NCBI RefSeq assembly: GCF_002262885.1
Contig: NZ_NKYF01000001.1
Location: 248,001-312,000, forward strand
Length of the DNA: 64,000 bases
Origin: Pseudonocardia sp. MH-G8
GTDB taxonomy: Bacteria > Actinomycetota > Actinomycetes > Mycobacteriales > Pseudonocardiaceae
Direction of reading: 5' to 3'
The notes below the pieces were generated by a model. That model did no database searches, was not told where the DNA came from, and worked only from the letters and a program-made list of their open reading frames with translations. Below, one piece after another: positions 18,301-25,931 of this stretch. Numbering within the stretch: the stretch's first letter is position 1; each line of letters starts with the position of its first letter. The position numbers and the translations under genes were made by a program.

Positions 18301-20833
18301 CACCCCGCCCGCGCCGGACCCCCGCCCCGCCGACGCCGCCCGGGCCGCCGGTGAGCCGTTGCCGCAGGAGCGTGCGCAGCGGCTGCGCGCCTTCACCGCG
18401 GACCTCGACGACGCCGCGCTCGACGCGATGGCCACCACCCTGCGGGCGGCGCTCGCCGACGGCCCGCACACGGCGGAGCAGGTCTGCGCGGAGATGAACG
18501 CACTGCCGCGCCACCACCGCATCGTCCGGCGGTGGCTCCGGGCGCTCGTCGCGGCGGGCCGGCTCACGCGCACGGCGGACGGCGCCTACGCCGGCCTCGC
18601 CGGGTCCGACGCCCCGCGCTTCGACGACCTGGCCACGGCCGAGCGCGAGCTCGGCTGGAGCGCCGACCTGCTCGACCACGTGCGGGCCTGCGTCGCGGCG
18701 CTGCCCGGGCTGCTCGACGGCTCGGTCCCGATCGCCGGCCTGCTCTTCCCGGGCGCCCCCGCCGACGCGGTGCGCGCGGCCTACCGCGACAACCTCGCCG
18801 TCCGCGGGCTCAACACCGCCGCCGCGGGCGCCGTCGCGGAGCTCGCGCGCACCCGGACCGGGGGTCCGCTGCGCGTGCTCGAGATCGGCGCGGGCGTCGG
18901 CGGTACGACCGCCGAGCTGGTGCCCGCACTGGCCGGGCTCGACGTCGAGTACCTGGTCACCGACCCGTCGCCGTTCTTCGTCGCCGAGGCGAGGGAGCGG
19001 TTCGCCGACCACCCGTGGGTGCGGCACGCCCGCCTCGACCACGACGGCGACCTGCGCGCGCAGGGGATGGCGCCGCACGGCGTCGACGTGATCGTCGCCG
19101 GGAACGCGCTGCACCGCTGCGCCGACCTGCCCGCGGTGCTGGGCCGGCTCACCGAGCTGCTCACGCCCGGCGGCCGGCTCGTGCTCGTCGAGCAGACACG
19201 GGACGACTCGCCCGCGCTGATGACCTCGATGGAGTTCCTGGAGGCGCTCGCGGGCGAGCCGGTGGACGGGCGCCGCGCGACCGACGGCGTGTTCGTCGAC
19301 GCCGACGGCTGGACGGCGCTCCTCGACGCCGCGGGGGCCCGCACCGAGCTCGTCCTCCCCGAGCCCGGCACCGCGCTGGCCGGCCTCGGCCAGCGCCTGG
19401 TGAGCGCGGTCGTCAAGGAGGACCGGGCCCGCGCCGACGTCGGCGTGCTGACCCGGCACCTCGCCGACCGGCTGCCCGAGTACATGATCCCGGCGCACTG
19501 GCAGGTGCTCGACGCGCTGCCGCACACCGCCAACGGCAAGGTCGACCGCGCCGCACTGCACGCGCTGCTGCCCTCGGGAGAGACGAGCGAGCCTGTCACC
19601 GGCTCCAGCGAGCCGCGCGACGACCGGGAGCGGGAGCTCGCCGCGCTGTGGGCCGAGCTGCTGGACCGCGACCGGGTCGGGCGCGACGAGGACTTCTTCG
19701 CCCTCGGCGGGGACTCGCTGCTGGTCGCCCGGCTCGTCGGCAGGCTCCGCGAGAGCGAGCCCGCGCTCGTCGAGATCGAGTGGGACGTGGTGCTGCGCCA
19801 CCTGCTGCACCGCCCGACCGTCGCCGGGCTCGCCGAGTACCTGGCCGGGATCGACGGCGCCGGCTCCCCTGCCGCGGAGCCTGCCGGGCCGGTCAGTCCG
19901 GTGGTCCCGCTCAACGGGCCGGACGCCGCGGACGTCACGACCGTGCTCGTGCACGCGGGCGTCGGGACGATCATGCCGTACCGGGCGCTGGTCACCGAGA
20001 TCCGCAGACGCGCCGCGGGGACGGGCAGGCTGGTCGGGATCGAGGTCCCCGACCTGGACGCCTTCCTGGACGCCGAGCCGGCCGGGCTGATCGAGCGGAT
20101 GGCGGCCGACTACGCCCGCGCGCTGCTCGCCACCGGAGAGCGCCGCTTCCACGTCGTCGGGTACTGCCTCGGCGGGCTCGTCGCCACCGAGGTCGCCCGC
20201 ACGCTGACCGAGGCGGGCGCGGACGTCGTGTCGTTCACCGCCATCAGCAGCCACGCGCCCGCGTTCCGGCTCGAGGACGAGCTGCTGTCGGAGTACTCGT
20301 TCGCCGTGATGATGGGCATCGACGCGGTGGCGCTCGGCTTCCCCGCCGACGCGCAGCTGTTCACCGCCGCGGCCCAGGAGGTGCTCGCGCACTCCCCCGG
20401 TGTGATGCCGGACGGCGCGATCGCCGCGCTGGGTGGGGAGTACGAGGAGGTCTCGGCCTGCTTCCGGCGCCTCGCCGGGGTGCCACGGGCGCAGCGGGTG
20501 AGCCGGATGTGCGACGCGGTCCCGCCGTCGGTCGGCACCTTCACCCCGGCCCAGCTGCTGCGCATGTTCCGCACGTTCCGCCAGAGCGTCTTCGCGATCA
20601 CGCGCTACCGGGCCGATCCCTACGCGGGCGACGTCGCCTTCCTCCGGCACGCGGGCCCGTACCCGTTCCCGGGGAGCCGCAGCAGCGTCACCCGGTACTG
20701 GGAGGAGCTGACGCTGGGCGACCTCACCGTCACCGACATCGGCGGCGACCACTTCACCTGCCTCGGCGACGACCACGTGCCGTCGATCCTCGGGCACCTC
20801 GTCGACCTGACCGGCGGGGAGGTGCTCGCGTGA
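15356..20833 (+). CDS. NRPS, docking-Cy-A(MT)-T-TE, terminal module
   Basis: An 1825-residue terminal synthetase. A TubC-like docking segment (1-50, MNVAELIDDLESSGIRLW) should receive the chain from the preceding NRPS. Next comes a cyclization domain (D202xxxxD207xxS210), then an adenylation domain (A3 ~671; code DLYNMSLIWK by my reading, hence Cys). A methyltransferase-like domain is inserted between A8 and A10 (~1030-1340; SAM motif VLEIGAGVGGTT ~1173; A10 NGKVDR at 1393). A carrier (Ser1454) and a thioesterase (~1500-1825) end the protein. The insert sits where PchE/PchF/HMWP2 carry theirs and could methylate or epimerise. The thioesterase nucleophile motif reads GYCLGG, with Cys1604 in place of Ser. 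ATG start overlaps the upstream stop (ATGA). Confidence 0.95.
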   Translation: MNVAELIDDLESSGIRLWAEADQIRFRAPRGTMTDERRARVRAHRDALLAHLSGAATVRAEPDPAARHEPFPLTDIQAAYLVGRGEGYPWGGTACHAYVELEHAGTDLDPDRLAAAWAALVARHDMLRAVVHPDGVAQVLETGEPDVVVRDLREAAPADVEAALDATRAELDHRVGDPATLPLGLLRLTRCPDRTVLHLSVDLLVVDFTSLQLLLAELAAGYAGGTDPEPLGLTFRDYVLACRGLAESPQAERDRAYWRGRALPPAPELPVTGDGTERPVRFTRRELVLDATGWARLRERATAHGVTPSGALLTAYAEVVGRWSRHPRFTLTVPTFTRYPVHPDVDRLVGDFTAVELLEVDLTEAAPFAGRARELGARLLEDLAHPLHTGSEVLAEMTRAAGASAGGMLMPVVFTSALDSAAGTADPASGGFRVTRAITQTPQVWIDCQVLERDGGVAVSWDCREGVFPDGLLDDAFEAFAGAVTRLVDPGSDALWHDDDPVRLPAGQAAVRSRIDATAAPVPPGLLHEPVLARAAAHPDDVAVVDATGPTTYGELAARASAVAALLRARDVEPGELVAVLMDKGVEQVVGVLGVLLAGGAYLPIEPNQPAARRNAIVDDGGVRVALTQSWLVDAVRDGSPGLSLVAVDALPAGGAGTPEPVGTAPGDLAYVIYTSGSTGSPKGVMISHEAALNTVVDVTARFAVGPADRVLGLAALGFDLSVYDVFGTLAAGGTLVLPDPARRGDPSHWAELVGEHCVTVWNSVPGQLQMLHDHLPPGAGAGLASLRVAMLSGDWIPVTLPDQIRALVPGLGVHSLGGATEGAIWSIHHPVGEVDQAWPSIPYGTPMANQTLRALDHRLRPCPDWVVGELYIGGTGVALGYRGDPERTAARFGVHPRTGERIYRTGDLGRHIGAGDFRGHGVLEFLGREDTQVKIRGYRIELAEVEAALHTHDDVATAAVLVDSDTFSGHRLAAFVAPARITPPAPDPRPADAARAAGEPLPQERAQRLRAFTADLDDAALDAMATTLRAALADGPHTAEQVCAEMNALPRHHRIVRRWLRALVAAGRLTRTADGAYAGLAGSDAPRFDDLATAERELGWSADLLDHVRACVAALPGLLDGSVPIAGLLFPGAPADAVRAAYRDNLAVRGLNTAAAGAVAELARTRTGGPLRVLEIGAGVGGTTAELVPALAGLDVEYLVTDPSPFFVAEARERFADHPWVRHARLDHDGDLRAQGMAPHGVDVIVAGNALHRCADLPAVLGRLTELLTPGGRLVLVEQTRDDSPALMTSMEFLEALAGEPVDGRRATDGVFVDADGWTALLDAAGARTELVLPEPGTALAGLGQRLVSAVVKEDRARADVGVLTRHLADRLPEYMIPAHWQVLDALPHTANGKVDRAALHALLPSGETSEPVTGSSEPRDDRERELAALWAELLDRDRVGRDEDFFALGGDSLLVARLVGRLRESEPALVEIEWDVVLRHLLHRPTVAGLAEYLAGIDGAGSPAAEPAGPVSPVVPLNGPDAADVTTVLVHAGVGTIMPYRALVTEIRRRAAGTGRLVGIEVPDLDAFLDAEPAGLIERMAADYARALLATGERRFHVVGYCLGGLVATEVARTLTEAGADVVSFTAISSHAPAFRLEDELLSEYSFAVMMGIDAVALGFPADAQLFTAAAQEVLAHSPGVMPDGAIAALGGEYEEVSACFRRLAGVPRAQRVSRMCDAVPPSVGTFTPAQLLRMFRTFRQSVFAITRYRADPYAGDVAFLRHAGPYPFPGSRSSVTRYWEELTLGDLTVTDIGGDHFTCLGDDHVPSILGHLVDLTGGEVLA

Positions 20834-21951
20834 CGGCGCCCCGGGTGGCCGTGCTGGGCGCGAGCGGTGCCGTGGGCTCCGCGGCGGCCCGGGCGCTGGC
20901 CGCCGGCCACCGGCTGCGGCTGGGTGGGCGGCGCGCGGCGCCGCTGACGGCGCTGGCCGACGCGCTGGGGTCCGGCGCCGAGGTGCACCCGGTCGACCTC
21001 GACGACGACCGCGCCCTCGACGCGTTCTGCGCCGGGGCGGACGTCGTCCTGCACTGCGCCGCGCCGGCGTTCGCGATCGGCGACCGGGTGGCGCGCGCCG
21101 CGGGCCGGGAGCGCGCCGCCTACGTCGACGTCTCCGGGGACGCGCTGGTGCACGACCGGCTGCGCGCCGGTGTGGTCCCGGAGGCCGCCGTGCTCGGGGC
21201 GGGCGTCGTCCCGGGACTGTCCGCGCTGCTGCCCCGCCACGTCCTGCACGCGGCCCGGGCCGCCGGCGTCGACGCCGACCGGCTCACCGTCCACACCGGA
21301 GGGGTGGAGCCCTGCTCCCCCGGCGTGGCCCGGGACATGCTGCTCTCCCTCGGCACCGGCGGCCCGGACGGCGCCGCCTACGGCGAGCCGCTCGCCGCCT
21401 GGCGGACCGACCGGGTGGTGGCGCGGGCGCTGCGCAGCGAGGAGGACGCCGAGGCACCCTTCTTCCCCGGCCGGGTGGCGCTGCAGCCGTTCCTCGCGGC
21501 CGAGGCGCAGCGCCTCGCCCGTGGCACCGGGCTCGCGGCGCTGGACTGGTACAACGTCCACCCCGGGCCGCACGTGCGCGTGGCGATGCTCCGGCTCCGC
21601 GGGCTCGACGAGGAACGGGCGGGTGCCGAGCTGATCCGCGCCGCCGACCTGGACCTGGCCGGCCGCACGCCCTACCACCTGATGGTCGTCACGGCGCTCG
21701 ACGAGGCGAGGGCCGGGCGCACCGCGGTCCTGCGCAGCCGGGACAGCTACGCGCTCACCGGGTTCGTGGCGGCGCTGGCCGCCGAGGCCGTGGCCCGGGG
21801 CCGGGTCCGGCCCGGCACGCACTACGCGTGCGACGTGCTGGACCCGGCGGAGACGCTGCGTCGCATCTCCTCCGCCGGCGTGTCCCAGCTGACCGAGCTC
21901 GCCCACGACGGCTCGCCCGCCGACTCGCTCGTCGAGGAGGGCGCGCTGTGA
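20830..21951 (+). CDS. Saccharopine-dehydrogenase-like NAD(P)-dependent reductase (PchK-like?)
   Basis: A 373-residue protein with an N-terminal Rossmann motif (VAVLGASGAVGSAAARAL) and the overall character of the saccharopine dehydrogenase/trans-acting enoyl reductase family. Conserved features include YVDVSGDALVHDR and GAGVVPGLSALLP. It lies between the terminal NRPS and the PchG-type reductase, overlapping the NRPS stop by GTGA. I recall with moderate confidence that PchK of enantio-pyochelin synthesis, a thiazoline reductase, is of this type. A role in reducing one thiazoline ring while the chain is carrier-bound is therefore likely but inferred. It could instead reduce another intermediate. 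Confidence 0.82.
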   Translation: MTAPRVAVLGASGAVGSAAARALAAGHRLRLGGRRAAPLTALADALGSGAEVHPVDLDDDRALDAFCAGADVVLHCAAPAFAIGDRVARAAGRERAAYVDVSGDALVHDRLRAGVVPEAAVLGAGVVPGLSALLPRHVLHAARAAGVDADRLTVHTGGVEPCSPGVARDMLLSLGTGGPDGAAYGEPLAAWRTDRVVARALRSEEDAEAPFFPGRVALQPFLAAEAQRLARGTGLAALDWYNVHPGPHVRVAMLRLRGLDEERAGAELIRAADLDLAGRTPYHLMVVTALDEARAGRTAVLRSRDSYALTGFVAALAAEAVARGRVRPGTHYACDVLDPAETLRRISSAGVSQLTELAHDGSPADSLVEEGAL

Positions 21952-23849
21952 ACCGGCCGTGGCGGGTTGTCGTGGCCGGCACGAACTTCGGCCGGGTGCA
22001 CGCCCGTGGCGTGCGCTCCGCACCGGCGGAGTTCACCCTCACCGGCATCCTCTCCCGCGGCAGCGACCGCTCCGCCGGCGAGGCGGCGGCGCTGCGCGTC
22101 CCGCACCACACCTGCGCCGACGACGTGCCCGACGACGTCGACGCCGTCTGCGTCGCGGTGGGCTCTGCGGTCTCGGGCGGACGCGGCACCGAGCTGGCCT
22201 GCGCGCTGCTGGAACGCGGGATCGCGGTCCTCGCCGAGCACCCGATGCACCCCGACGAGCTGACGCGGTGCCTGCGGACCGCGCGCAGGCACCGCACCGG
22301 TTTCCGGATCACCACCCACTACCCGCACGTGCGGCCGGTCCGGGCGTTCCTCGACGCCGCCGCGCGGCTGCGGGCGCGCCAGGCACCGCTGTTCGTCGAC
22401 GCCGCGACCCCCGTCCACGTCCTGCACCCCTTCCTGGACATCCTCGGGCGCGCGCTGGGCGGGGTACGGCCGTGGGCGTTCGGTGACCCGGCCCCGCAGG
22501 ACCCCGAGCTGACCGCGCTGACGGGCCGCGACGCGCCCCTGCAGACCGTGGCGGCCGTCGTCGCCGGGGTGCCGGTCACCCTGCGGGTGCACAACGAGCT
22601 GCACCCGGGCGACCGGGACAACCACGCCCTGCTCTGGCACCGCATCGCGATCGGCACCGAAGGTGGCGTCCTGACCCTCGCGGACACCCACGGCCCGGTG
22701 CTGTGGAGCCCTCGCTTCCACAGCACCCGCGACGCCGACCACCGGCTCGTCCTCGACGGGCCAGGGCTCGCGCACCCGAGCACCTCGGCCGCCGCCCCCG
22801 CCGGGACGCTCGCCGAGGCGGTCGGGACCCTCTGGCCGGACGCGGTCGTGCATGCGTTGCGAGGCCTGCGCGCGGCCGTCGAGCGGGGCGCCGACCCGTT
22901 GCGGGACGGGCAGCGCGACCTCACCGTCGCCCGGATGTGGACGGACCTGGTCACGCGGCTCGGCCCGCCGCGCAGCATCCGGCCGGCGCCGCCGGAGGTG
23001 CTGGGTGCCTCCGAGGTGCTGGGGGGCCCCGAGGTGCCGGACGCACCCGAGGCGCCGGACGCCGCCGCGGTGCCGGGCACCTCCGAGCCGCGCTCCCCGA
23101 GCCCCGCGCCGGCAACGGGTGGCCACGGCGCCTACGGCGCCACCGCCGAGTTCTACGAGCTCGCCGCCGCAGGCTCGCCGGAGATCGCGGAGGCCCTCAC
23201 AGGCGTCGACCCGCACGCGGGCACGGTCGTGGAGATCGGGGCGGGTAGCGGGCTGGTGACCGCGGCGATCGCGGCGGCCCTGCCCGGAGCCAGGATCCTC
23301 GCCGCGGAGCCGTCGACCGTGCTGCGCTCGGTGCTGACCAGCCGCGTCGTCCGGGATCCCGACCTGCGCGAGCGCGTCACGGTCCGCCCGGACACCGCGC
23401 AGGAGCTGGCGCTGCCGGACCGGATCTCGGCGGCGGTGCTCTGCGGCGTCGCGGGGCACCTCGACCAGGCCGAGCGCGCGGACCTGTGGCGGCGGCTCAC
23501 CGAGCGGATGCTGCCCGGGGCGCCGCTGGTGGTCGAGCTGATGGCGGTGGACCGGCCGGTCGCGGTGCCGCGGACCCGGCTCGCGGCCCGCCGCGTCGGC
23601 ACGCAGGACTACGAGTGGTGGTTCGCGGCCCGCCCCGGCGCCGCCGAGAACGATCCGCTGGTGCTGCACAGCACCTGGCGGGTGCTCGGCGCCGCGGGCT
23701 CCGCCGTGCGCGAGGAGACCGAGACCCACCGTTGGCACGCCTTCGGGCTCGAGCGGGTGGCCGCGGAGACCGGGTGGGAGCTCCGGGCCCTTCGCGGCGG
23801 GCCCGGAGACAACTCGGCTCCGTTGGGGGTGTTCACCCGGGCCAGCTGA
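21948..23849 (+). CDS. Thiazolinyl imide reductase (PchG/Irp3/YbtU type) fused to SAM methyltransferase
   Basis: A 633-residue fusion. Residues 1-345 match thiazolinyl imide reductases of the Gfo/Idh/MocA fold: WRVVVAGTNFGRVHARGV at the N-terminus, AVCVAVGSAVSGGRGTELA, and VLAEHPMHPDEL followed by HYPHVRPVRAFL. These enzymes reduce a carrier-bound thiazoline to thiazolidine. A repetitive Pro/Glu/Ala linker (about 345-388) leads to a methyltransferase (VVEIGAGSGLVTAAI) paralogous to the genes at 25928 and 30170, all three sharing a YEWW segment near the C-terminus. A thiazolidine nitrogen methyl acceptor would fit the fusion but is inferred. GTG start overlapping the upstream stop (GTGA). The stop overlaps the convergent P450 by 17 bases. 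Confidence 0.92.
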   Translation: MNRPWRVVVAGTNFGRVHARGVRSAPAEFTLTGILSRGSDRSAGEAAALRVPHHTCADDVPDDVDAVCVAVGSAVSGGRGTELACALLERGIAVLAEHPMHPDELTRCLRTARRHRTGFRITTHYPHVRPVRAFLDAAARLRARQAPLFVDAATPVHVLHPFLDILGRALGGVRPWAFGDPAPQDPELTALTGRDAPLQTVAAVVAGVPVTLRVHNELHPGDRDNHALLWHRIAIGTEGGVLTLADTHGPVLWSPRFHSTRDADHRLVLDGPGLAHPSTSAAAPAGTLAEAVGTLWPDAVVHALRGLRAAVERGADPLRDGQRDLTVARMWTDLVTRLGPPRSIRPAPPEVLGASEVLGGPEVPDAPEAPDAAAVPGTSEPRSPSPAPATGGHGAYGATAEFYELAAAGSPEIAEALTGVDPHAGTVVEIGAGSGLVTAAIAAALPGARILAAEPSTVLRSVLTSRVVRDPDLRERVTVRPDTAQELALPDRISAAVLCGVAGHLDQAERADLWRRLTERMLPGAPLVVELMAVDRPVAVPRTRLAARRVGTQDYEWWFAARPGAAENDPLVLHSTWRVLGAAGSAVREETETHRWHAFGLERVAAETGWELRALRGGPGDNSAPLGVFTRAS

Positions 23850-25038
23850 CCCGCATCTCCTCCACCCCGAAGGTGGCGGATTCGTGCTTGAAGTCGACGC
23901 CGGCGATCCCGCCGACGAGCGACAGTTCCGGAATGCGCCGGAAAAGCGATTCGAGGGCGACCCCGATCTCCATCCTGGCGAGCGTCGCGCCGAAACAGGA
24001 ATGGCCACCGTGGCCGAAGGAGAGGTGTCCCGGCCCCGTCCTGTCGAGATCGACCTCGCGGGGCCGGGGGAACGCCTCGGGGTCGTGGTTGGCGGCACCG
24101 AGCAGCCCGATCACGCCCTCGTCGGCACGGATCGTGGTGCCCGAGAACGACCGCTGCTCGGTGAGCACCCGCAGCGCGAGCGAGTCGCCCACCGACAGCA
24201 CCCGCAGCAGCTCGTCGACCGCGGCGGGCCACCGGTCGGGCCGCCGCTCCAGCTCGGCGCGCAGCTCCGGATGCTCCAGCAGGTACAGCGCGCCGAGGGT
24301 GATCATGCTCGTGGTCGTCTCCCGGCCGGCGATGATCGTCATCGCGAGCGCGGACACCAGCTCCTGCTCGGTGACGGTGCCCGCGGGCAGGTGCTCGCCC
24401 GCCAGCCAGCTCACCAGGTCGTCGTCGGGGGTGCGGCGCTTGGCCTCCACGAGGTCCCCCAGGAGCGAGAACAGCTGCCCGAGGGCGGCTCCGACCTGCT
24501 CGGACGTGCTCAGGCGCGAGCCCGACACCCGGGTGACGTCCCGGAAGAACTCGACGTCGTCGGCGGGCACGCCGAGCAGCGCGCAGACGACCGTGGTGGT
24601 CACCGCGTTGGCGTAGTGCGGCACCAGGTCGACCGGCCGCCCGAGGGAGTGCAGGTCGTCCACCAACCCGTCGACGAGCTTCTCGACTGTCGGCCGCAGG
24701 GCCTGCACGCGGCGCGGGGTGAACTCCCCCACGAACAGCTTCCGGAAGCGCGTGTGCCGCGGCGGGTCGGTCCGGATGAACGGCCGGGTCCGGATCCCGG
24801 CCTCCTGCTCGCCGGCCCCCATCGCGGGGAAGTTCGGCCTGCGGATGTCCGACGACGCGGCGGGGTCGGCCAGCAGGGCCCGCACGTCGGCGTAGCGGGT
24901 CAGGACCCAGGCAGGACGGCCGGTCGGCAGGCGAACCCGCAACACCGGCGTCTGCGCACGGATCCGGTCGTAGGCGGCGGGCGGGAAGAACGGCTCGTCA
25001 CGCCGGATCGGAAAATCCGGGAGCACCTCGGAAGTCAC
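23833..25038 (-). CDS. Cytochrome P450 (CYP105-like)
   Basis: A 401-residue soluble bacterial P450. Motifs are the I-helix segment IIAGRETTTS, the K-helix ExxR in DELLR, and the heme loop FGHGGHSCFGATLAR with its cysteine ligand. I chose the GTG start at 25038 (MTSEVLPDF), which gives the normal length for the family; open frame continues upstream. It is divergent from the thioesterase operon and convergent with the reductase gene. The S. coelicolor coelibactin cluster has a P450 at the same place (CYP105N1, from memory), so hydroxylation of the metallophore is likely. No ferredoxin gene is nearby; an electron donor must come from elsewhere. Confidence 0.93.
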   Translation of the reverse strand: MTSEVLPDFPIRRDEPFFPPAAYDRIRAQTPVLRVRLPTGRPAWVLTRYADVRALLADPAASSDIRRPNFPAMGAGEQEAGIRTRPFIRTDPPRHTRFRKLFVGEFTPRRVQALRPTVEKLVDGLVDDLHSLGRPVDLVPHYANAVTTTVVCALLGVPADDVEFFRDVTRVSGSRLSTSEQVGAALGQLFSLLGDLVEAKRRTPDDDLVSWLAGEHLPAGTVTEQELVSALAMTIIAGRETTTSMITLGALYLLEHPELRAELERRPDRWPAAVDELLRVLSVGDSLALRVLTEQRSFSGTTIRADEGVIGLLGAANHDPEAFPRPREVDLDRTGPGHLSFGHGGHSCFGATLARMEIGVALESLFRRIPELSLVGGIAGVDFKHESATFGVEEMRVSWPG

Positions 25039-25085
25039 ACCCCACCGTAGAACGGCCGGGCCACGCATTTCCAGACCGTCGCCGC

Positions 25086-25112
25086 ATTGCCATGAGTGCA
25101 TGCTTTGGCAAT
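25086..25112. promoter_or_regulatory. Inverted repeat ATTGCCA-N13-TGGCAAT, candidate operator
   Basis: A perfect 7-bp inverted repeat with a 13-base spacer, in the 104-base region between the divergent P450 and thioesterase genes. It covers the putative -35 hexamer of the thioesterase promoter, so a bound protein would block that promoter. It resembles the palindrome at 5405-5421 but with different spacing. It is not Zur-like. AbsC-type MarR control, known for coelibactin, is one possibility. Confidence 0.5.
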
Positions 25113-25135
25113 TATCCGCGCCATTGTTGTACGGT
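25105..25135 (+). promoter_or_regulatory. Candidate promoter of the thioesterase-transport operon, possibly leaderless
   Basis: TTGGCA at 25105-25110 and TACGGT at 25130-25135, separated by 19 bases. The GTG start of the thioesterase begins only eight bases after the -10 hexamer and no Shine-Dalgarno sequence is visible, so the mRNA may be leaderless. Sequence match is moderate and the long spacer lowers confidence. Confidence 0.4.
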
Positions 25136-25142
25136 TCTTCGC

Positions 25143-25931
25143 GTGAGTTCCCGAACGGCACCCGATCCCTGGCTGCGACGCTTCACCGCGCGCCCCGCGG
25201 CGCGCCTGCAACTCGTCTGCCTCCCGCACGCGGGCGGTGGGGCGAGCAGCTTCCGGGGCTGGTCGGGCCTGCTGCCGCCGGACGTGGAGCTCCTCGCCGT
25301 GCAGTACCCCGGGCGGGAGGACCGCTTCGGCGAGCCGATGATCGACGAGATGGGCGCGCTGGTCGTCGCGGTGTGCGACGCGCTGGCCGGGGCGCTGGAC
25401 CGACCGTACGTCCTGTTCGGGCACAGCATGGGTTCCGCGGTGGCCTACGAGGTCGCGCGGGAGCTGCGCCGCCGCGGGCGGCCGGGGCCCCGGCGGCTGG
25501 TGGCGTCGGGGCGGGAAGCGCCGGTGCGCGCCCGCGGCGGCGAGGTCCACCTCGGCGACGACGACGCGCTGTGCGCGGAGCTGAGCAGGCTCGGTGGCAC
25601 CGCGACGGAGATCCTCGCGGACCACGACCTGCGCCGGGCCGTGCTCGGCTACGTGCGCAACGACTACCGGCTCATCGAGACCTACCGTCCCGCGCCCGCG
25701 ACCCCGCTCGGCTGCCCGGTCACCGTCTTCACGGGGGACGCCGATCCCGAGCTGACGCCTGCGCAGGCAGCGGGCTGGGCGCCGCTGGGCGACGGCCGGG
25801 AGGACGTCCAGACCTTCCCCGGCGGGCACTTCTACCTCGGCCCGCACCGGGCGCAGGTCGTGGACGCGCTGCTGCGCCGGCTGGACCCGGCGCTGTCCCG
25901 CGGCCGTGTCGAGCACCCGAGCACGCCGTGA
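25143..25931 (+). CDS. Type II thioesterase
   Basis: A 262-residue alpha/beta hydrolase of the RifR/GrsT proofreading family. It starts with the family's oxyanion region (LVCLPHAGGGASSFRGW), has the nucleophile elbow GHSMGS, a conserved DADPELTP acid region and the catalytic His in FPGGHFYL. These enzymes remove wrong or stalled acyl groups from NRPS carrier domains. The GTG start at 25143 is preferred over an ATG at 25092, because the extra 17 residues are atypical and the ATG falls inside the upstream inverted repeat. First gene of a five-gene operon with four-base overlaps throughout. Confidence 0.9.
   Translation: MSSRTAPDPWLRRFTARPAARLQLVCLPHAGGGASSFRGWSGLLPPDVELLAVQYPGREDRFGEPMIDEMGALVVAVCDALAGALDRPYVLFGHSMGSAVAYEVARELRRRGRPGPRRLVASGREAPVRARGGEVHLGDDDALCAELSRLGGTATEILADHDLRRAVLGYVRNDYRLIETYRPAPATPLGCPVTVFTGDADPELTPAQAAGWAPLGDGREDVQTFPGGHFYLGPHRAQVVDALLRRLDPALSRGRVEHPSTP

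Noticed and set aside
12777..20797. Very long open frames on the minus strand across the NRPS genes
   Set aside because: They mirror the third-position G+C bias of the plus-strand synthetases, lack domain motifs and are full of Arg/Gly/Pro/His text. They are shadows.
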